A DNA stretch of 64,000 bases from Streptomyces rugosispiralis. GTDB lineage: Bacteria; Actinomycetota; Actinomycetes; Streptomycetales; Streptomycetaceae. Shown here piece by piece: positions 18,227 through 26,936 of this stretch. The notes beneath the pieces were generated by a model. It saw only the letters and a list, made by a program, of their open reading frames with translations, had not been told where the DNA came from and did not search any database. The stretch spans positions 1 to 64,000 of the forward strand of contig NZ_JANIAA010000017.1 in the NCBI RefSeq assembly GCF_024505145.1, given 5' to 3'. The translations under genes and the position numbers were made by a program. Each line of letters starts with the position of its first letter. Within the stretch, counting starts at the first letter, position 1.

Positions 18227-18979
18227 TCAGTCCGCCGTGCTTCCCGCGCCGGTCGGGCGACGGAAGAGGGCCGTCCACAGGAACGGCTCCCCGAAGAGCG
18301 GGGAGCCGGACGGCTCGTCGCGCATCCGGCGCAGCTCGATCTCGGTCAACTCGGAGAAGATCCAGCGCAGGGAATCCGGTGTGTAGGCGAGGCCACCGTG
18401 GAGCCCGGACTGCCGGTAGCAGGCCACGTCGGGGAGTTCGGAGCCCATCGCGCCCGCCGCGAAGCAGGTGAGGGCGAGATGGCCACCGGGGGCCAGGGCG
18501 CGCTCGAGGAGCGCCAGGTAGCTGATCCGGCGGTGCGGCGGCAGATGGTGGAAGCAGCCGGAGTCGCAGATCAGGTCGTACGGCCCGGCCAACTCGCCGA
18601 CGGTGAGTGCGAAGGCGTCGCCGCGGTGGAAACGGATCTCGGCCCCGGTCGCACGGGCGCGTTCCTCGGCCCAGGAGATGGCCGTGGGCGAGAGGTCGAC
18701 GGCGTCCACCGTGCAGCCCTGGGAGGCGAGGTGGAGGGCGTTACGGCCGGGGCCGCACCCGAGGTCGAGGGCCCGGCCCGGGGTGATCAGGCCACGGTCG
18801 AGGTATGACACCAGATGCTCGTCGGGCTTCGCCACGAAGAACGGCACGGCCTTGGAGCGGTCCGCGTAGAAACCGTCCCACCACGAGGCACCGTCGGCCG
18901 TCCAGCGGTCGGCCTCCGGTGCGAAGAGGCCGTCCAGGAGCCTCAAGACGTCGTCCACCGTGCGTATGTTCCGGTCCAC
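18227..18979 (-). CDS. class I SAM-dependent methyltransferase
   Basis: A 250-residue Rossmann methyltransferase with motif I LDLGCGPGRNALHLA (near residue 70), VDLSPTAI for the acidic ribose-binding loop, and motif IV/post I around YDLICDSGCFHHLPP. The pattern resembles small-molecule (UbiE/thiopurine-like) methyltransferases rather than nucleic-acid ones. It stands alone, converging with the ricin fusion gene and upstream of a possible terminator, so its substrate is unknown. An ATG at 18979 with a GGGGAGGA ribosome site sets the start. Confidence 0.88.
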   Translation of the reverse strand: MDRNIRTVDDVLRLLDGLFAPEADRWTADGASWWDGFYADRSKAVPFFVAKPDEHLVSYLDRGLITPGRALDLGCGPGRNALHLASQGCTVDAVDLSPTAISWAEERARATGAEIRFHRGDAFALTVGELAGPYDLICDSGCFHHLPPHRRISYLALLERALAPGGHLALTCFAAGAMGSELPDVACYRQSGLHGGLAYTPDSLRWIFSELTEIELRRMRDEPSGSPLFGEPFLWTALFRRPTGAGSTAD

Positions 18980-19151
18980 GTCCTCCCCTTTCCCGAGGGG
19001 TGAAACATAGCCACGGGTCTGGAGAAAGACCAGCTCAGAGGGTATGCGGCAAGGGCGCGGACGGGCGTCGGCGGGGCCGGGGGCGAGGTAGCGGAGGAGT
19101 TGTCCGCGGCTGCGGGCACCGGCCGCCCACGTACCCGCGGAAGGCCGCCAA

Positions 19152-19172
19152 GGGGCCGGTTTCGGCGGCCCC
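19152..19172. terminator. possible stem-loop between methyltransferase and esterase genes
   Basis: A 7-bp GC stem (GGGGCCG / CGGCCCC) with a 7-base loop, followed on the plus side by GAGGCGCCTTTCT. The T-run is short. It lies 77 bases beyond the esterase stop, in a 269-bp gap without genes, and could end the leftward esterase transcript only if T-independent. Confidence 0.4.
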
Positions 19173-19248
19173 GAGGCGCCTTTCTCATCGTCGTGTCGGC
19201 CGGTTCACCGTGTCGGCCCGTTCTTCGTGTGGTCGGCCCGTCAGCGGG

Positions 19249-20232
19249 TCATCCGGCGTCCAGGCCGAAGAAGGTGATGGCCCGTGCGGCCATTCCGGAA
19301 ATCGGGAGGGAGTGTCCGGTGCCCTGAACGCTGATCGCCTCAACGGGGGCCTGGTTGCCCGTGGCGCCGTAGCGGGTGCGGGTCCAGGAGGACTGCGGAT
19401 GGTCCGTGAAGACGGGGGTCTGGCTCACCCCGAGCACATTGGTCCACTGCTTGATCTCCTCGCCGAAGTTCGGATAGCGCAGGGTGCCGTCCGCGGTGCC
19501 GTGCCACAACTGCATCCTCGGCCGGGCGCCCTGGTATCCGGGGTAGGCCCCGCGCGCGAGGTCGCCCCACGCCTGCGGTGTCTTGGTGATGGTGCCGTTG
19601 GCGCAGGCGGTGTTCCAGCCGGATCCGTCGGTGGTGGCGAAGCAGCCGAAGGGCACGCCGGCGAAGGCCGCGCCCGCCTTGAACACATCCGGGTAGTCGC
19701 CCAGCAGGACGTTGGTCATCATGGCGCCCGACGAGGCGCCGGTGACGTACACCCGGTTGGGGTCGGCGTTGTGGCGCTGCTGGGCGTAGCGGACCATCGA
19801 GACGATGCCCACCGGGTCGCTGCCGCCGTCGTGCCGCAGCGCCTGTGGGGAGGAGACGTCGAAGCAGGCGCCGCTTCTGGTGGCGGAGGGGTAGATGACG
19901 ATGAAGCCGTACCGGTCGGCCAGGGAGGCGAACTCGGTGCCTGAGTAGAACGCGGGCCCCGAGCCGGTGCAGTAGTGCACCGCCACGACGACGGCGGGCC
20001 GTGCCGCGACGTTGTTCGGCACGTACTCGTACATGCGGAGGTTGCTCGGGTTGTTGCCGAAGCCCGTGACCTCGGTGAGCGAGGCGGCCGCCGCGGGTGG
20101 CGGTGCCAGCAGGAACAGCGCGGCGAGCAGCGGCAGTACGCCGCCGAGTAACGCCGCGGCCATCGACCTCGGTGTCCTTCGGCGGCGGCCGGGCGTGCGG
20201 GTGGTTTCCGCGGGGGCGGGGGTGTGGTTCAT
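19249..20232 (-). CDS. secreted CE1/PHB-depolymerase-type esterase (acetylxylan or feruloyl esterase)
   Basis: A 327-residue secreted esterase. It has an Arg-rich N-terminus, a hydrophobic signal core and an AAAA-type cleavage region around residue 48. The mature part has the alpha/beta fold of CE1 and PHB depolymerases, with nucleophile motif GASSGAM, an oxyanion/Cys segment VHYCTGSG, and a late GTGHSLP histidine. The family removes acetyl or feruloyl groups from xylan side chains. A good AGGAAGGA ribosome site precedes the ATG. It is the second gene of a two-gene unit, 39 bases behind the SGNH esterase, and so should share its CebR-type control. Confidence 0.88.
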   Translation of the reverse strand: MNHTPAPAETTRTPGRRRRTPRSMAAALLGGVLPLLAALFLLAPPPAAAASLTEVTGFGNNPSNLRMYEYVPNNVAARPAVVVAVHYCTGSGPAFYSGTEFASLADRYGFIVIYPSATRSGACFDVSSPQALRHDGGSDPVGIVSMVRYAQQRHNADPNRVYVTGASSGAMMTNVLLGDYPDVFKAGAAFAGVPFGCFATTDGSGWNTACANGTITKTPQAWGDLARGAYPGYQGARPRMQLWHGTADGTLRYPNFGEEIKQWTNVLGVSQTPVFTDHPQSSWTRTRYGATGNQAPVEAISVQGTGHSLPISGMAARAITFFGLDAG

Positions 20233-20271
20233 ATGACGGTCCTTCCTGGGCTGTGACGGTGAGGGGGCGGC

Positions 20272-21036
20272 TCATGCCGCCCGTGCGGCCGACCCGCTAC
20301 CGTGCGCCCCGGACCGCGTGGCGGCGAGAGAGGGGTTGCCGATGCTGCCCGGCACCGACCGCAGCGCCCGCCACCAGATGTCGGCCATCTTGTCGTAGCC
20401 ACCGGCGTTGGGGTGCACTCCGTCGGCCAGGTCCGCGGGCGTCAATGCGCTGTACATGTCAACCAGATGGACGCGTTTGCCCGCGTTGACCTTGCTCTGC
20501 ACAATGCCGGGAATCGCCGCGTTGTACGCCCGTACGGTCGAGTCCATGAAGCCCAGCGGGGTGATGGTGGCGACGAAGAGTTCCGCGTTCGGCGCCTGGG
20601 CGGTGATGTGGTCGATGAGGGTGGAGAGCCTGGCCGGCGCCCCGGCGGGGTTGCTGCCATAGATGTCGTTGGTCCCGATGTGCAGCAGGATGGTGTGCGG
20701 GTTCTGGGTGCGCAGCCAGTTCACGACGTTGTCGTCGATCTGCTGGATCGTCCAGCCGGAGTGGCCCTCGTGGTCGTGATCGCCGAGGCCTGACGGGCCG
20801 TTGAAGAGCGAGCCGACGAAGTCGACTTTGTAACGGCCCGCCGTGAGCTTCTGCCACAGGCCGGTGCGGTAGCCGCCCGGGACGTTGAACCCGTCGGTGA
20901 TCGAGTCGCCCAGCGGCATGACCTTCACCCCGCCGTTGGACTCGGCGTGCGCCGTGCCGGCGCCGAGCGGGACGAGAACGGCGAGGAACGCGAGTAAGGG
21001 GATCAGGGCGGTGAGCGGATGTCTGGCGCGTGTCAT
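20272..21036 (-). CDS. secreted SGNH/GDSL esterase (CE3-like acetylxylan esterase)
   Basis: A 254-residue protein with a Sec signal peptide (cleavage near HAES, residue 31). SGNH blocks are visible: block I GDSITDG with the catalytic Ser, the block II glycine, block III GTND, and block V DGVHPNAGGY with Asp/His. This matches CE3 acetylxylan esterases. The first gene of a two-gene leftward unit, it lies about 94 bases downstream of a perfect CebR-type palindrome, which suggests induction by cello-oligosaccharides during plant-cell-wall growth. Together with the CE1-type neighbour it would deacetylate hemicellulose. Confidence 0.9.
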   Translation of the reverse strand: MTRARHPLTALIPLLAFLAVLVPLGAGTAHAESNGGVKVMPLGDSITDGFNVPGGYRTGLWQKLTAGRYKVDFVGSLFNGPSGLGDHDHEGHSGWTIQQIDDNVVNWLRTQNPHTILLHIGTNDIYGSNPAGAPARLSTLIDHITAQAPNAELFVATITPLGFMDSTVRAYNAAIPGIVQSKVNAGKRVHLVDMYSALTPADLADGVHPNAGGYDKMADIWWRALRSVPGSIGNPSLAATRSGAHGSGSAARAA

Positions 21037-21129
21037 GCGCTTTCCTTTCGGCGGTCCATGAGGTTCGGTCCGTGGGCGGCCGCGGAACGGATACGGACGC
21101 CCTGGTCGTGGAACACATCACGGGAGCCA

Positions 21130-21143
21130 TGGGAGCGCTCCCA
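21130..21143. promoter_or_regulatory. CebR-type operator
   Basis: The 14-bp perfect palindrome TGGGAGCGCTCCCA, extended to 16 bp by flanking A/T, is identical to the published CebR (LacI-family cellobiose repressor) box of Streptomyces. It sits about 94 bases upstream of the SGNH esterase start, in promoter position. No cebR gene is in the window, so control would be by a distant regulator. Confidence 0.85.
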
Positions 21144-21192
21144 TACTGGTGTAGAGCAGCGCACCACCACCGTCAAGCCCTCTCGTCCCCAG

Positions 21193-21705
21193 TCAGCGAT
21201 GAACGGCGATCTGCCGGCGGAAACACACCCGGTGCTGCCCGGGGCCGTCGTAATCGCCGTGCACGGGAAGGCCGTTGACCTCACGGTCGCCCTCCTCGAG
21301 CATGAACCCCATGGCCCGGTGGAAGGCCACCGACCCGGTGTTCAGGGGCGAGGTGATGGCGTGCACCTCGCGGCGGCCCGCCTCGGCGGCGCGCTGGAAG
21401 AACGCCGTGTAGAGCCTGCGGCCCACGCCCTGCCCGCGCAGCTCGGGCGCCACCCCGACGAAGTGGATGTACGCCTCGTGGTCGTTGTCCGCGGCGTGGA
21501 AACCCACGAGGAACGCCTTTATGCCGTCGCCGTCCTCCAGCACCAGACTGGTGGTGGAGAAGAACTGCAGAAACAGTCTGGGCAGCAGCATGGAAAGCTC
21601 ACGCGCCTGGCCGGGGGTGCGTGAGTCGCCCCACCACTCCCGGACGCACTCGACGATCGTCCCGTGGTCGGAGACTTGGGCCCGGCGCAATATCATCTCG
21701 CTCAT
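21193..21705 (-). CDS. GNAT-family N-acetyltransferase
   Basis: A 170-residue GNAT protein. The acetyl-CoA pyrophosphate loop is seen as VAPELRGQGVGRRLY (around residues 88-102), followed by an SxNxxSVAFHRAMGF-type segment typical of motif B. The start is an ATG. Neighbours give no clear substrate: it lies between the CebR-box esterase promoter and the aldehyde dehydrogenase gene. It could acetylate an amine, peptide or antibiotic. Confidence 0.88.
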   Translation of the reverse strand: MSEMILRRAQVSDHGTIVECVREWWGDSRTPGQARELSMLLPRLFLQFFSTTSLVLEDGDGIKAFLVGFHAADNDHEAYIHFVGVAPELRGQGVGRRLYTAFFQRAAEAGRREVHAITSPLNTGSVAFHRAMGFMLEEGDREVNGLPVHGDYDGPGQHRVCFRRQIAVHR

Positions 21706-21797
21706 GGCGCACCAGGCTACGCACGTACGGCACCGGGTGTGCCATCACCGCGCCGGGTCGAGCGGCGCGGTGATGACAGGCGGGAGGGCGGTGGATC

Positions 21798-23246
21798 TCA
21801 GAGGGCCGTCATGACGTGCTTGACGCGGGTGTAGTCCTCGAAGCCGTACGCGGAGAGGTCCTTGCCGTAGCCGGACTTCTTGTAGCCGCCGTGCGGCATC
21901 TCGGCGGCGAGGATCATATGGGTGTTGATCCAGACGCAGCCGAAGTCCAGGGCCTTGGACATCCGCATCGCGCGGGCGTGGTCCTTGGTCCACACCGACG
22001 AGGCCAGCGCGTACTCCACGCCGTTGGCGTACGCGACGGCCTCGGCCTCGTCGCGGAAGGACTGCACGGTGATGACGGGGCCGAAGACCTCGTTCTGGAC
22101 GATCTCGTCGTCCTGCCTGAGCCCGGAGACCACGGTCGGCGCGTAGAAGAAGCCCTTGTCGCCGACCCGGTGGCCACCCGTCTCGACGGTGGCGTGCGCC
22201 GGGAGCCGGTCGATGAAGCCGGTGACCTGGGCCAGCTGGTCGGCGTTGTTCAACGGCCCGTACAGCACGTCCTCGTCGTCGATGCCACCACCCGTCCTGA
22301 TCTCGGCCGCGGCCTTGGCGAGCGCGCTCACGAACGCGTCGTGGATGGACTCGTGGACCAGGACGCGCGTGGCCGCGGTGCAGTCCTGTCCGGCGTTGAA
22401 GAATCCGGCGAGGGAGATGCCCTCGACGGCCGCCGCGATATCGGCGTCCTCGAAGACCACCGCCGGGGCCTTGCCGCCCAGTTCGAGGTGGACCCGCTTG
22501 ATGTCCTTCGCCGCCGACGCCGCGACCTGCATGCCCGCCCGCACCGAGCCGGTGATGGCCGCCATCGCCGGGGTGGGGTGCTCGACCATCAGCCGGCCGG
22601 TCTCGCGGTCGCCGCACACCACGTTGAAGATGCCGGCCGGAAGGCCCATCTCCTTGAGGATGTCGCCGATGATGCCCGCGAGCAGCACGGTGGAGGCGGG
22701 GGTGGTGTCCGACGGCTTGAGGACGACGGTGTTGCCCGCGGCGAGGGCCGGGGCGAACTTCCACACGCCCATCATCAGCGGGTAGTTCCAGGGCGCGACC
22801 TGGGCGCACACCCCGATCGGCTCCCGCCGGACGATCGAGGTCAGGCCCTCCATGTACTCGCCCGCGGACCGGCCCTCCAGCAGACGCGCGGCTCCGGCGA
22901 AGAACCGGATCTGGTCGACGATCGGGGCGATCTCCTCGGTGAGGGTGAGGGCGCGCGGCTTTCCGGTGTTGCGGCACTCCGCGTCCGCGATCTCCTCCGC
23001 TCGCGCCTCGACCGCGTCCGCGATCTTCAGCAGCAGCTTCTGCCGGGTGGACGGGGTGGCGTCGCGCCAGGTGGGGAAGGCCGCCGCGGCGGCTGCCATC
23101 GCGGCGTCGACGTCGGCGGCGCCGGACCGGGGCGAGGTGGCGTACACCTCGCCGGTGACGGGGTCGGTGACCTCCAGATGGCCGCCGTCGGCCGCGTCGG
23201 TGTACTCGCCGTCGATGTGGTTGCGCAGTACGAGAAGCTCGCTCAT
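21798..23246 (-). CDS. gamma-aminobutyraldehyde-type aldehyde dehydrogenase
   Basis: A 482-residue NAD(P)-dependent aldehyde dehydrogenase with PWNYPLMM, the NAD-site GNTVVLKPSD, the catalytic Glu in ELGGKAP, and the nucleophile in GQDCTAATR. The pattern is close to aminobutyraldehyde/guanidinobutyraldehyde dehydrogenases (PatD/PuuC types). The ATG at 23246 overlaps the stop of the SnoaL-like gene (ATGA). It ends the leftward operon headed by an agmatinase-family enzyme. A pathway in which amine- or guanidine-derived aldehydes become GABA or guanidinobutyrate fits this neighbourhood. The longer upstream frame is fortuitous. Confidence 0.93.
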   Translation of the reverse strand: MSELLVLRNHIDGEYTDAADGGHLEVTDPVTGEVYATSPRSGAADVDAAMAAAAAAFPTWRDATPSTRQKLLLKIADAVEARAEEIADAECRNTGKPRALTLTEEIAPIVDQIRFFAGAARLLEGRSAGEYMEGLTSIVRREPIGVCAQVAPWNYPLMMGVWKFAPALAAGNTVVLKPSDTTPASTVLLAGIIGDILKEMGLPAGIFNVVCGDRETGRLMVEHPTPAMAAITGSVRAGMQVAASAAKDIKRVHLELGGKAPAVVFEDADIAAAVEGISLAGFFNAGQDCTAATRVLVHESIHDAFVSALAKAAAEIRTGGGIDDEDVLYGPLNNADQLAQVTGFIDRLPAHATVETGGHRVGDKGFFYAPTVVSGLRQDDEIVQNEVFGPVITVQSFRDEAEAVAYANGVEYALASSVWTKDHARAMRMSKALDFGCVWINTHMILAAEMPHGGYKKSGYGKDLSAYGFEDYTRVKHVMTAL

Positions 23247-23734
23247 CGTTCCGTTTCCGTGCTCGTGGCCGTCGTCGTGGGAGTGGCCGTGGCCGTCGTC
23301 GTGGGAGGGGCCGTGGCCGTCGTCGTGGCGGTGGCCGTGGCCGTCGTCGTGCCGGGCGCTGCCGAGAGGTGTTCGTGCACGGCCAGCCAGTGGCCGTGGG
23401 TCTGACGGCGGAAGACGATGGTCTCGCGCTCGTGGGTGGTCTCCGCACCGGACGTGGTGCTCACGGTGGTCTCCACCCGGTGGGTGAACACCGCCGTGTC
23501 CGCGAGGTGTTGGACCAGCCGGTCGGTGGAGGCGCAGGACAGGACGCGGAAGTCGTCCTCCGCGACCCAGCGGTCCCACAGTGCCCGGTAGTCCGCGGTG
23601 GAGCCGAGGCGTTCGGAGGTGGTGTGGAAGACGAATGTGGCGTCGGGCGCGAACGCCGCGAAGTAGTCGTCGAGACGGCCTTCGCCGAAAGCCGCCACCA
23701 GGGCGTCGGCGGCCCGCAGAACCTCGTCGTTCAT
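23243..23734 (-). CDS. SnoaL/NTF2-like protein with Thr-Ala repeat tail
   Basis: A 163-residue protein. Residues about 5-125 form an NTF2-like (SnoaL/DUF4440) cone fold, recognisable from ADALVAAFGEGRLDDYFAAFAPDATFVFHTT and the late HWLAVHEHLS strand. The last 35 residues are a repetitive Thr/Ala tail encoded by GTCGTCGTGG-type direct repeats. The ATG at 23734 has AAGGAG upstream and the stop overlaps the dehydrogenase start. A second short duplication (GTGCCATGCG) lies in the upstream gap at 23751-23786. The role in the operon is unknown; related proteins bind or isomerise small ligands. Confidence 0.88.
   Translation of the reverse strand: MNDEVLRAADALVAAFGEGRLDDYFAAFAPDATFVFHTTSERLGSTADYRALWDRWVAEDDFRVLSCASTDRLVQHLADTAVFTHRVETTVSTTSGAETTHERETIVFRRQTHGHWLAVHEHLSAAPGTTTATATATTTATAPPTTTATATPTTTATSTETER
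23252..23355 (-). repeat. direct repeats encoding the Thr/Ala tail of the SnoaL-like protein
   Basis: The plus strand repeats GGCCGTGGCCGTCGTCGTG with small changes about four times, in frame. Each copy encodes TTTATAT-like residues. The repeat ends just before the stop codon that overlaps the next gene, so tail-length changes would leave coupling intact. Confidence 0.8.
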
Positions 23735-23787
23735 GGGGTGGTGCTCCTTGCGTGCCATGCGTGCCTTGTGTGCCATGCGTGGGTGGT

Positions 23788-24432
23788 TCAGCCGACGCGG
23801 GCCACGGCCCGTACCGGGGCGCCGTCGGCGGCGGGAAGCCGCAGCGGCAGCAGGGAGACCTCGATGGGCTCTCCCGCCGTCTGCGCGTCGAGCAGGGGGT
23901 CGAGACCGGTGAGGTTCTCGGCGATAACGGCGTGGGCGCCGCACAGGATCCGGTGGGCGGGGAGGTCGTCGGCGGGAGTGGCATCGACGCTCAGCGCGTC
24001 GATGCCGACGGTGCGGATCCCGGCCTCCACCAGGAGTTCGGCGGCCTCCGGAGTGAGATACGGATGGGCGAGGTAGTCGTCGTGACCCCAGTGCCGCGAC
24101 CAGCCGGTGGCCACCAGCACGATGGCCCCGGCCCGCAGCCGGCCTTCGAACAGGGACGGCCCGAGCGGTGTCCGGGGCCCCGCGCCACGGGCGTCCACCA
24201 CCACCGCCCGGCCCCAGAAGCGCTCCAGGGGCAGCCGGTCGAGGGTGGGCAGCGCGTCGTCGATGTGGAACGGCGCGTCGACATGGGTGCCGGACTGCGA
24301 CCCGATGTCCAGGTGCAGGACGTTCACCCCGTCGGCGGCGACGCTCAGCGCGGGGGCGATGGCCACCCGCGGATCGCCGGGGTAGACCGGCATGCCCGTG
24401 GCCACGGGTACGGAGAGGTCGATGAGGCGCAC
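23788..24432 (-). CDS. cyclase-family metal-dependent hydrolase (kynurenine formamidase/isatin hydrolase-like)
   Basis: A 214-residue protein with the family's metal signature HxGTHxDxPxH, read here as SQSGTHVDAPFHID. The opening IDLSVPVATGMPVYPGDP is also typical. Members hydrolyse N-formylkynurenine, isatin or other cyclic amides, using Mn or Zn. The GTG at 24432 was chosen because it has GAGG upstream and lies seven bases after the permease stop. In this operon a ring- or amide-opening step on an imported nitrogen compound is the natural guess. The exact substrate is not readable. Confidence 0.88.
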   Translation of the reverse strand: MRLIDLSVPVATGMPVYPGDPRVAIAPALSVAADGVNVLHLDIGSQSGTHVDAPFHIDDALPTLDRLPLERFWGRAVVVDARGAGPRTPLGPSLFEGRLRAGAIVLVATGWSRHWGHDDYLAHPYLTPEAAELLVEAGIRTVGIDALSVDATPADDLPAHRILCGAHAVIAENLTGLDPLLDAQTAGEPIEVSLLPLRLPAADGAPVRAVARVG

Positions 24433-24439
24433 GCCGGCC

Positions 24440-25981
24440 TCACACCCCTTCCGCCACCGCGGGCACGGGCGTACCGGCCTCCGTGGTGATCGGCGGTACG
24501 GGCGCGTCCGAGGCGCGGACCAGCCGCGGCCCCTCGGGCCCGTACACCTCGCGCGGCTCGGGGAAGAGCCACAACAGCGCCAGATAGAGGAGGGACGCGG
24601 TGGCGAGGCCCACCGGCAGCGAGATGTCCGCGCCGTCGGCCAGATCGCCACACGGCCCGACGAACTGGCCGGGGACGTTGACGAAGAGCAGGGCGAGCAC
24701 CGCCGCGGTCAGCCAGGCGCCCATGCCACGCCAGTTCCAGCCGTGGTGGAACCAGTAGCGGCCGCCGCGCTGGCGCCGGTTGAACACCTGGAGCGAATCG
24801 GGGTCGTACCAGCCACGCCGGGTCACATAGCCGAGCACCATGATGACCATCCAGGGGGCGGTACAGGTGATGATCAGCGTGGCGAAGGTGGAGATGGACT
24901 GGGACAGATTGGCGGCGAAGCGGCCGAGGAAGATGAACCCGATCGACATCACCCCGACGAGCAGGGTGGCCTGCACCCGGCTGAACCGGGTGAACACGCT
25001 GGAGAAGTCCAGGCCGGTGCCGTAGAGCGAGGTGGTGCCGGTGGACATGCCGCCGATGAGGGCGAGCAGACACACCGGCAGGAAGTACCAGCCGGGCGAG
25101 ATGGCCAGCAGTCCGCCGACGTAGTTCGGCGCGCCCGCGTCCATGTACGGCGCGGCCTTCTTGGCGATGATCGAGGCGGTGGCCAGGCCGAAGAAGAACG
25201 GCAGGACGGTGGCGAGCTGCGAGGCGAAGGCCGCCGTGACCACCTTGCGGCGCGCGGTGTCGGCGGGGATGTAGCGCGCCCAGTCGCCGAGGAAGGCGCC
25301 GAAGGACACCGGGTTGGACAGCACGATCAGCGCCGAGCCGATGAACGCGGGCCAGAACCCGGCCGTGGACGCCGAGGGGAACATCCCCTGGTAGCCGGGG
25401 TCGAAGTCCCCCGCGAAGGCGAAGAAGCCGAGGACGAACAGCGTCGAGGCCGCCACCACCGCGATCTTGTTGACGAAGAGCATGAACCGGAAGCCGTACA
25501 CGCACACCGTCAGCACCAGCAGCGCGAAGACGCCGTAGGCGAGCGCGAACACCCCGTCGTTCTGTGGCACGCCCAGCAGCCGGTGGGCGCCGCCGACCAG
25601 CGCGTCACCGGAGGACCACACCGAGATGGAGAAGAACGCGATGGCGGTGAGCAGCGAGAGGAACGAGCCGACGATCCGCCCGTGCACCCCCAGGTGCGCC
25701 GAGGACGAGACCGCGTTGTTGGTGCCGTTGCACGGGCCGAACACCGCGAGCGGGGCGAGGATCAGGGAGCCGCCGACCACGCCGAGCAACGTGGCCGCCA
25801 GGCCCTGCCAGAAGGAGAGCCCGAAGAGGATCGGAAAGGCGCCGAGCACACAGGTGGCGAAGGTGTTGGCGCCACCGAACGCGACGCGGAACAGGTCGAA
25901 GGGGGTCGCGCTGCGGTCCGCGTCGGGGATGCGCTCGACCCCGTAGCTCTCGACCTCGGTCAGCGCCGGGGATTCACTCAT
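24440..25981 (-). CDS. NCS1-family purine/cytosine-type permease
   Basis: A 513-residue integral membrane transporter with about 12 hydrophobic segments and the NCS1 pattern: N-terminal ATPFDLFRVAFGGANTFAT, FGPCNGTNNAVSSSAHLGVHGR in the first core helices, and a conserved NP in LIVLSNPVSFGAFLGDWARY. The family imports nucleobases, hydantoins, allantoin or related compounds with Na+ or H+. Its start overlaps the agmatinase stop by eight bases and its stop is seven bases from the cyclase start, so it is co-transcribed. It probably imports the operon's substrate. Confidence 0.9.
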   Translation of the reverse strand: MSESPALTEVESYGVERIPDADRSATPFDLFRVAFGGANTFATCVLGAFPILFGLSFWQGLAATLLGVVGGSLILAPLAVFGPCNGTNNAVSSSAHLGVHGRIVGSFLSLLTAIAFFSISVWSSGDALVGGAHRLLGVPQNDGVFALAYGVFALLVLTVCVYGFRFMLFVNKIAVVAASTLFVLGFFAFAGDFDPGYQGMFPSASTAGFWPAFIGSALIVLSNPVSFGAFLGDWARYIPADTARRKVVTAAFASQLATVLPFFFGLATASIIAKKAAPYMDAGAPNYVGGLLAISPGWYFLPVCLLALIGGMSTGTTSLYGTGLDFSSVFTRFSRVQATLLVGVMSIGFIFLGRFAANLSQSISTFATLIITCTAPWMVIMVLGYVTRRGWYDPDSLQVFNRRQRGGRYWFHHGWNWRGMGAWLTAAVLALLFVNVPGQFVGPCGDLADGADISLPVGLATASLLYLALLWLFPEPREVYGPEGPRLVRASDAPVPPITTEAGTPVPAVAEGV

Positions 25982-26936
25982 CCGTCTTCTCCCGCTTCCC
26001 CCCCAGTGCGAGCAGGCTGATCAGGTCGTAGGCGACGTGGGAGGCCGCGACCGAGGTGATCTCGGCGTGGTCGTAGGCGGGCGCCACCTCCACCACGTCC
26101 GCGCCGATCAGCCGGCATCCGGCCAGTCCGCGCAGGATCTCCAGGAGTTCGCGCGAGGTCAGGCCGCCCGCCTCGGGGGTGCCGGTGCCGGGGGCGTGGG
26201 CCGGGTCCAGGCAGTCGATGTCGATGGAGATGTACAGCGGCCGGTCGCCGATGCGCTGCCGCAGCTGGTCGGCCACCTCGTCGGCGCCGCGCCGGTAGAC
26301 ATCGGCGGAGGTGACGATGCCGAAGCCCAGCTTCTCGTCCTCGGTGAGGTCCTGCTTGCCGTACAGCGGGCCGCGGGTGCCGACGTGCGAGAGGGCGGAG
26401 GTGTCGACGATGCCCTCTTCCACGGCCCGGCGGAACGGGGTGCCATGGGTGTGCTCGGCGCCGAAGTAGGTGTCCCAGGTGTCCAGGTGGGCGTCGAAGT
26501 GGAGCACCGCGACCGGGCCGTGGCGCCGTGCGGCGGCGCGCAGCAGCGGAAGCGCGATGGTGTGGTCGCCACCGATGGTGACCAGGCGGGTTCCCTCGGC
26601 CTGGAGGCTGCCCGCGGCGTCCTGGATGGTCTCGATGGCCTCGCCGATGTCGAAGGGGTTGACGGCGATGTCCCCGGCGTCGGCCACCTGCTGGGTGGCG
26701 AACGGGGACACGTCCAGGCCCGGGTGGTAGGGGCGCAGCAGCCGGCTGGCCTCGCGGACCGCGGCGGGCCCGAAGCGGGCGCCGGGGCGGTAGGAGACAC
26801 CGCCGTCGAACGGGACGCCCACCACCGCCACGTCGGCCCCCGCGACCTCGTCGAGGCGGGGCAGCCTGGCGAAGGTGGCCGGGCCGGCGAAGCGCGGGAC
26901 CCGGGAGGAGTCGACGGGTCCTCGGGGTTCGGTCAT
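25974..26936 (-). CDS. agmatinase / guanidino-acid ureohydrolase family protein
   Basis: A 320-residue ureohydrolase. The Mn ligands are visible as GGDHT (His), FDAHLDTWD (Asp-His-Asp) and SIDIDCLDPAHAPGTGTPE (Asp...Asp), the agmatinase/SpeB pattern. The enzyme splits urea from agmatine, guanidinobutyrate, guanidinopropionate or a similar guanidine. The ATG at 26936 has AAGGGA upstream. As first gene of the five-gene unit beside a PucR regulator, an NCS1 importer and an aminobutyraldehyde-type dehydrogenase, a guanidino-compound catabolic role is likely. The exact substrate among family members is open. Confidence 0.9.
   Translation of the reverse strand: MTEPRGPVDSSRVPRFAGPATFARLPRLDEVAGADVAVVGVPFDGGVSYRPGARFGPAAVREASRLLRPYHPGLDVSPFATQQVADAGDIAVNPFDIGEAIETIQDAAGSLQAEGTRLVTIGGDHTIALPLLRAAARRHGPVAVLHFDAHLDTWDTYFGAEHTHGTPFRRAVEEGIVDTSALSHVGTRGPLYGKQDLTEDEKLGFGIVTSADVYRRGADEVADQLRQRIGDRPLYISIDIDCLDPAHAPGTGTPEAGGLTSRELLEILRGLAGCRLIGADVVEVAPAYDHAEITSVAASHVAYDLISLLALGGKREKTDE

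Noticed and set aside
21798..23984. 728-codon frame joining the aldehyde dehydrogenase with upstream sequence
   Set aside because: The upstream 246 codons are a shadow of the SnoaL-like and cyclase genes. The true start at 23246 has the family N-terminus and an ATGA overlap.
24344..25505. Alternative frames within the NCS1 permease
   Set aside because: These frames are rich in Arg and His with no membrane pattern; the called frame has about 12 hydrophobic segments and the NCS1 motifs.
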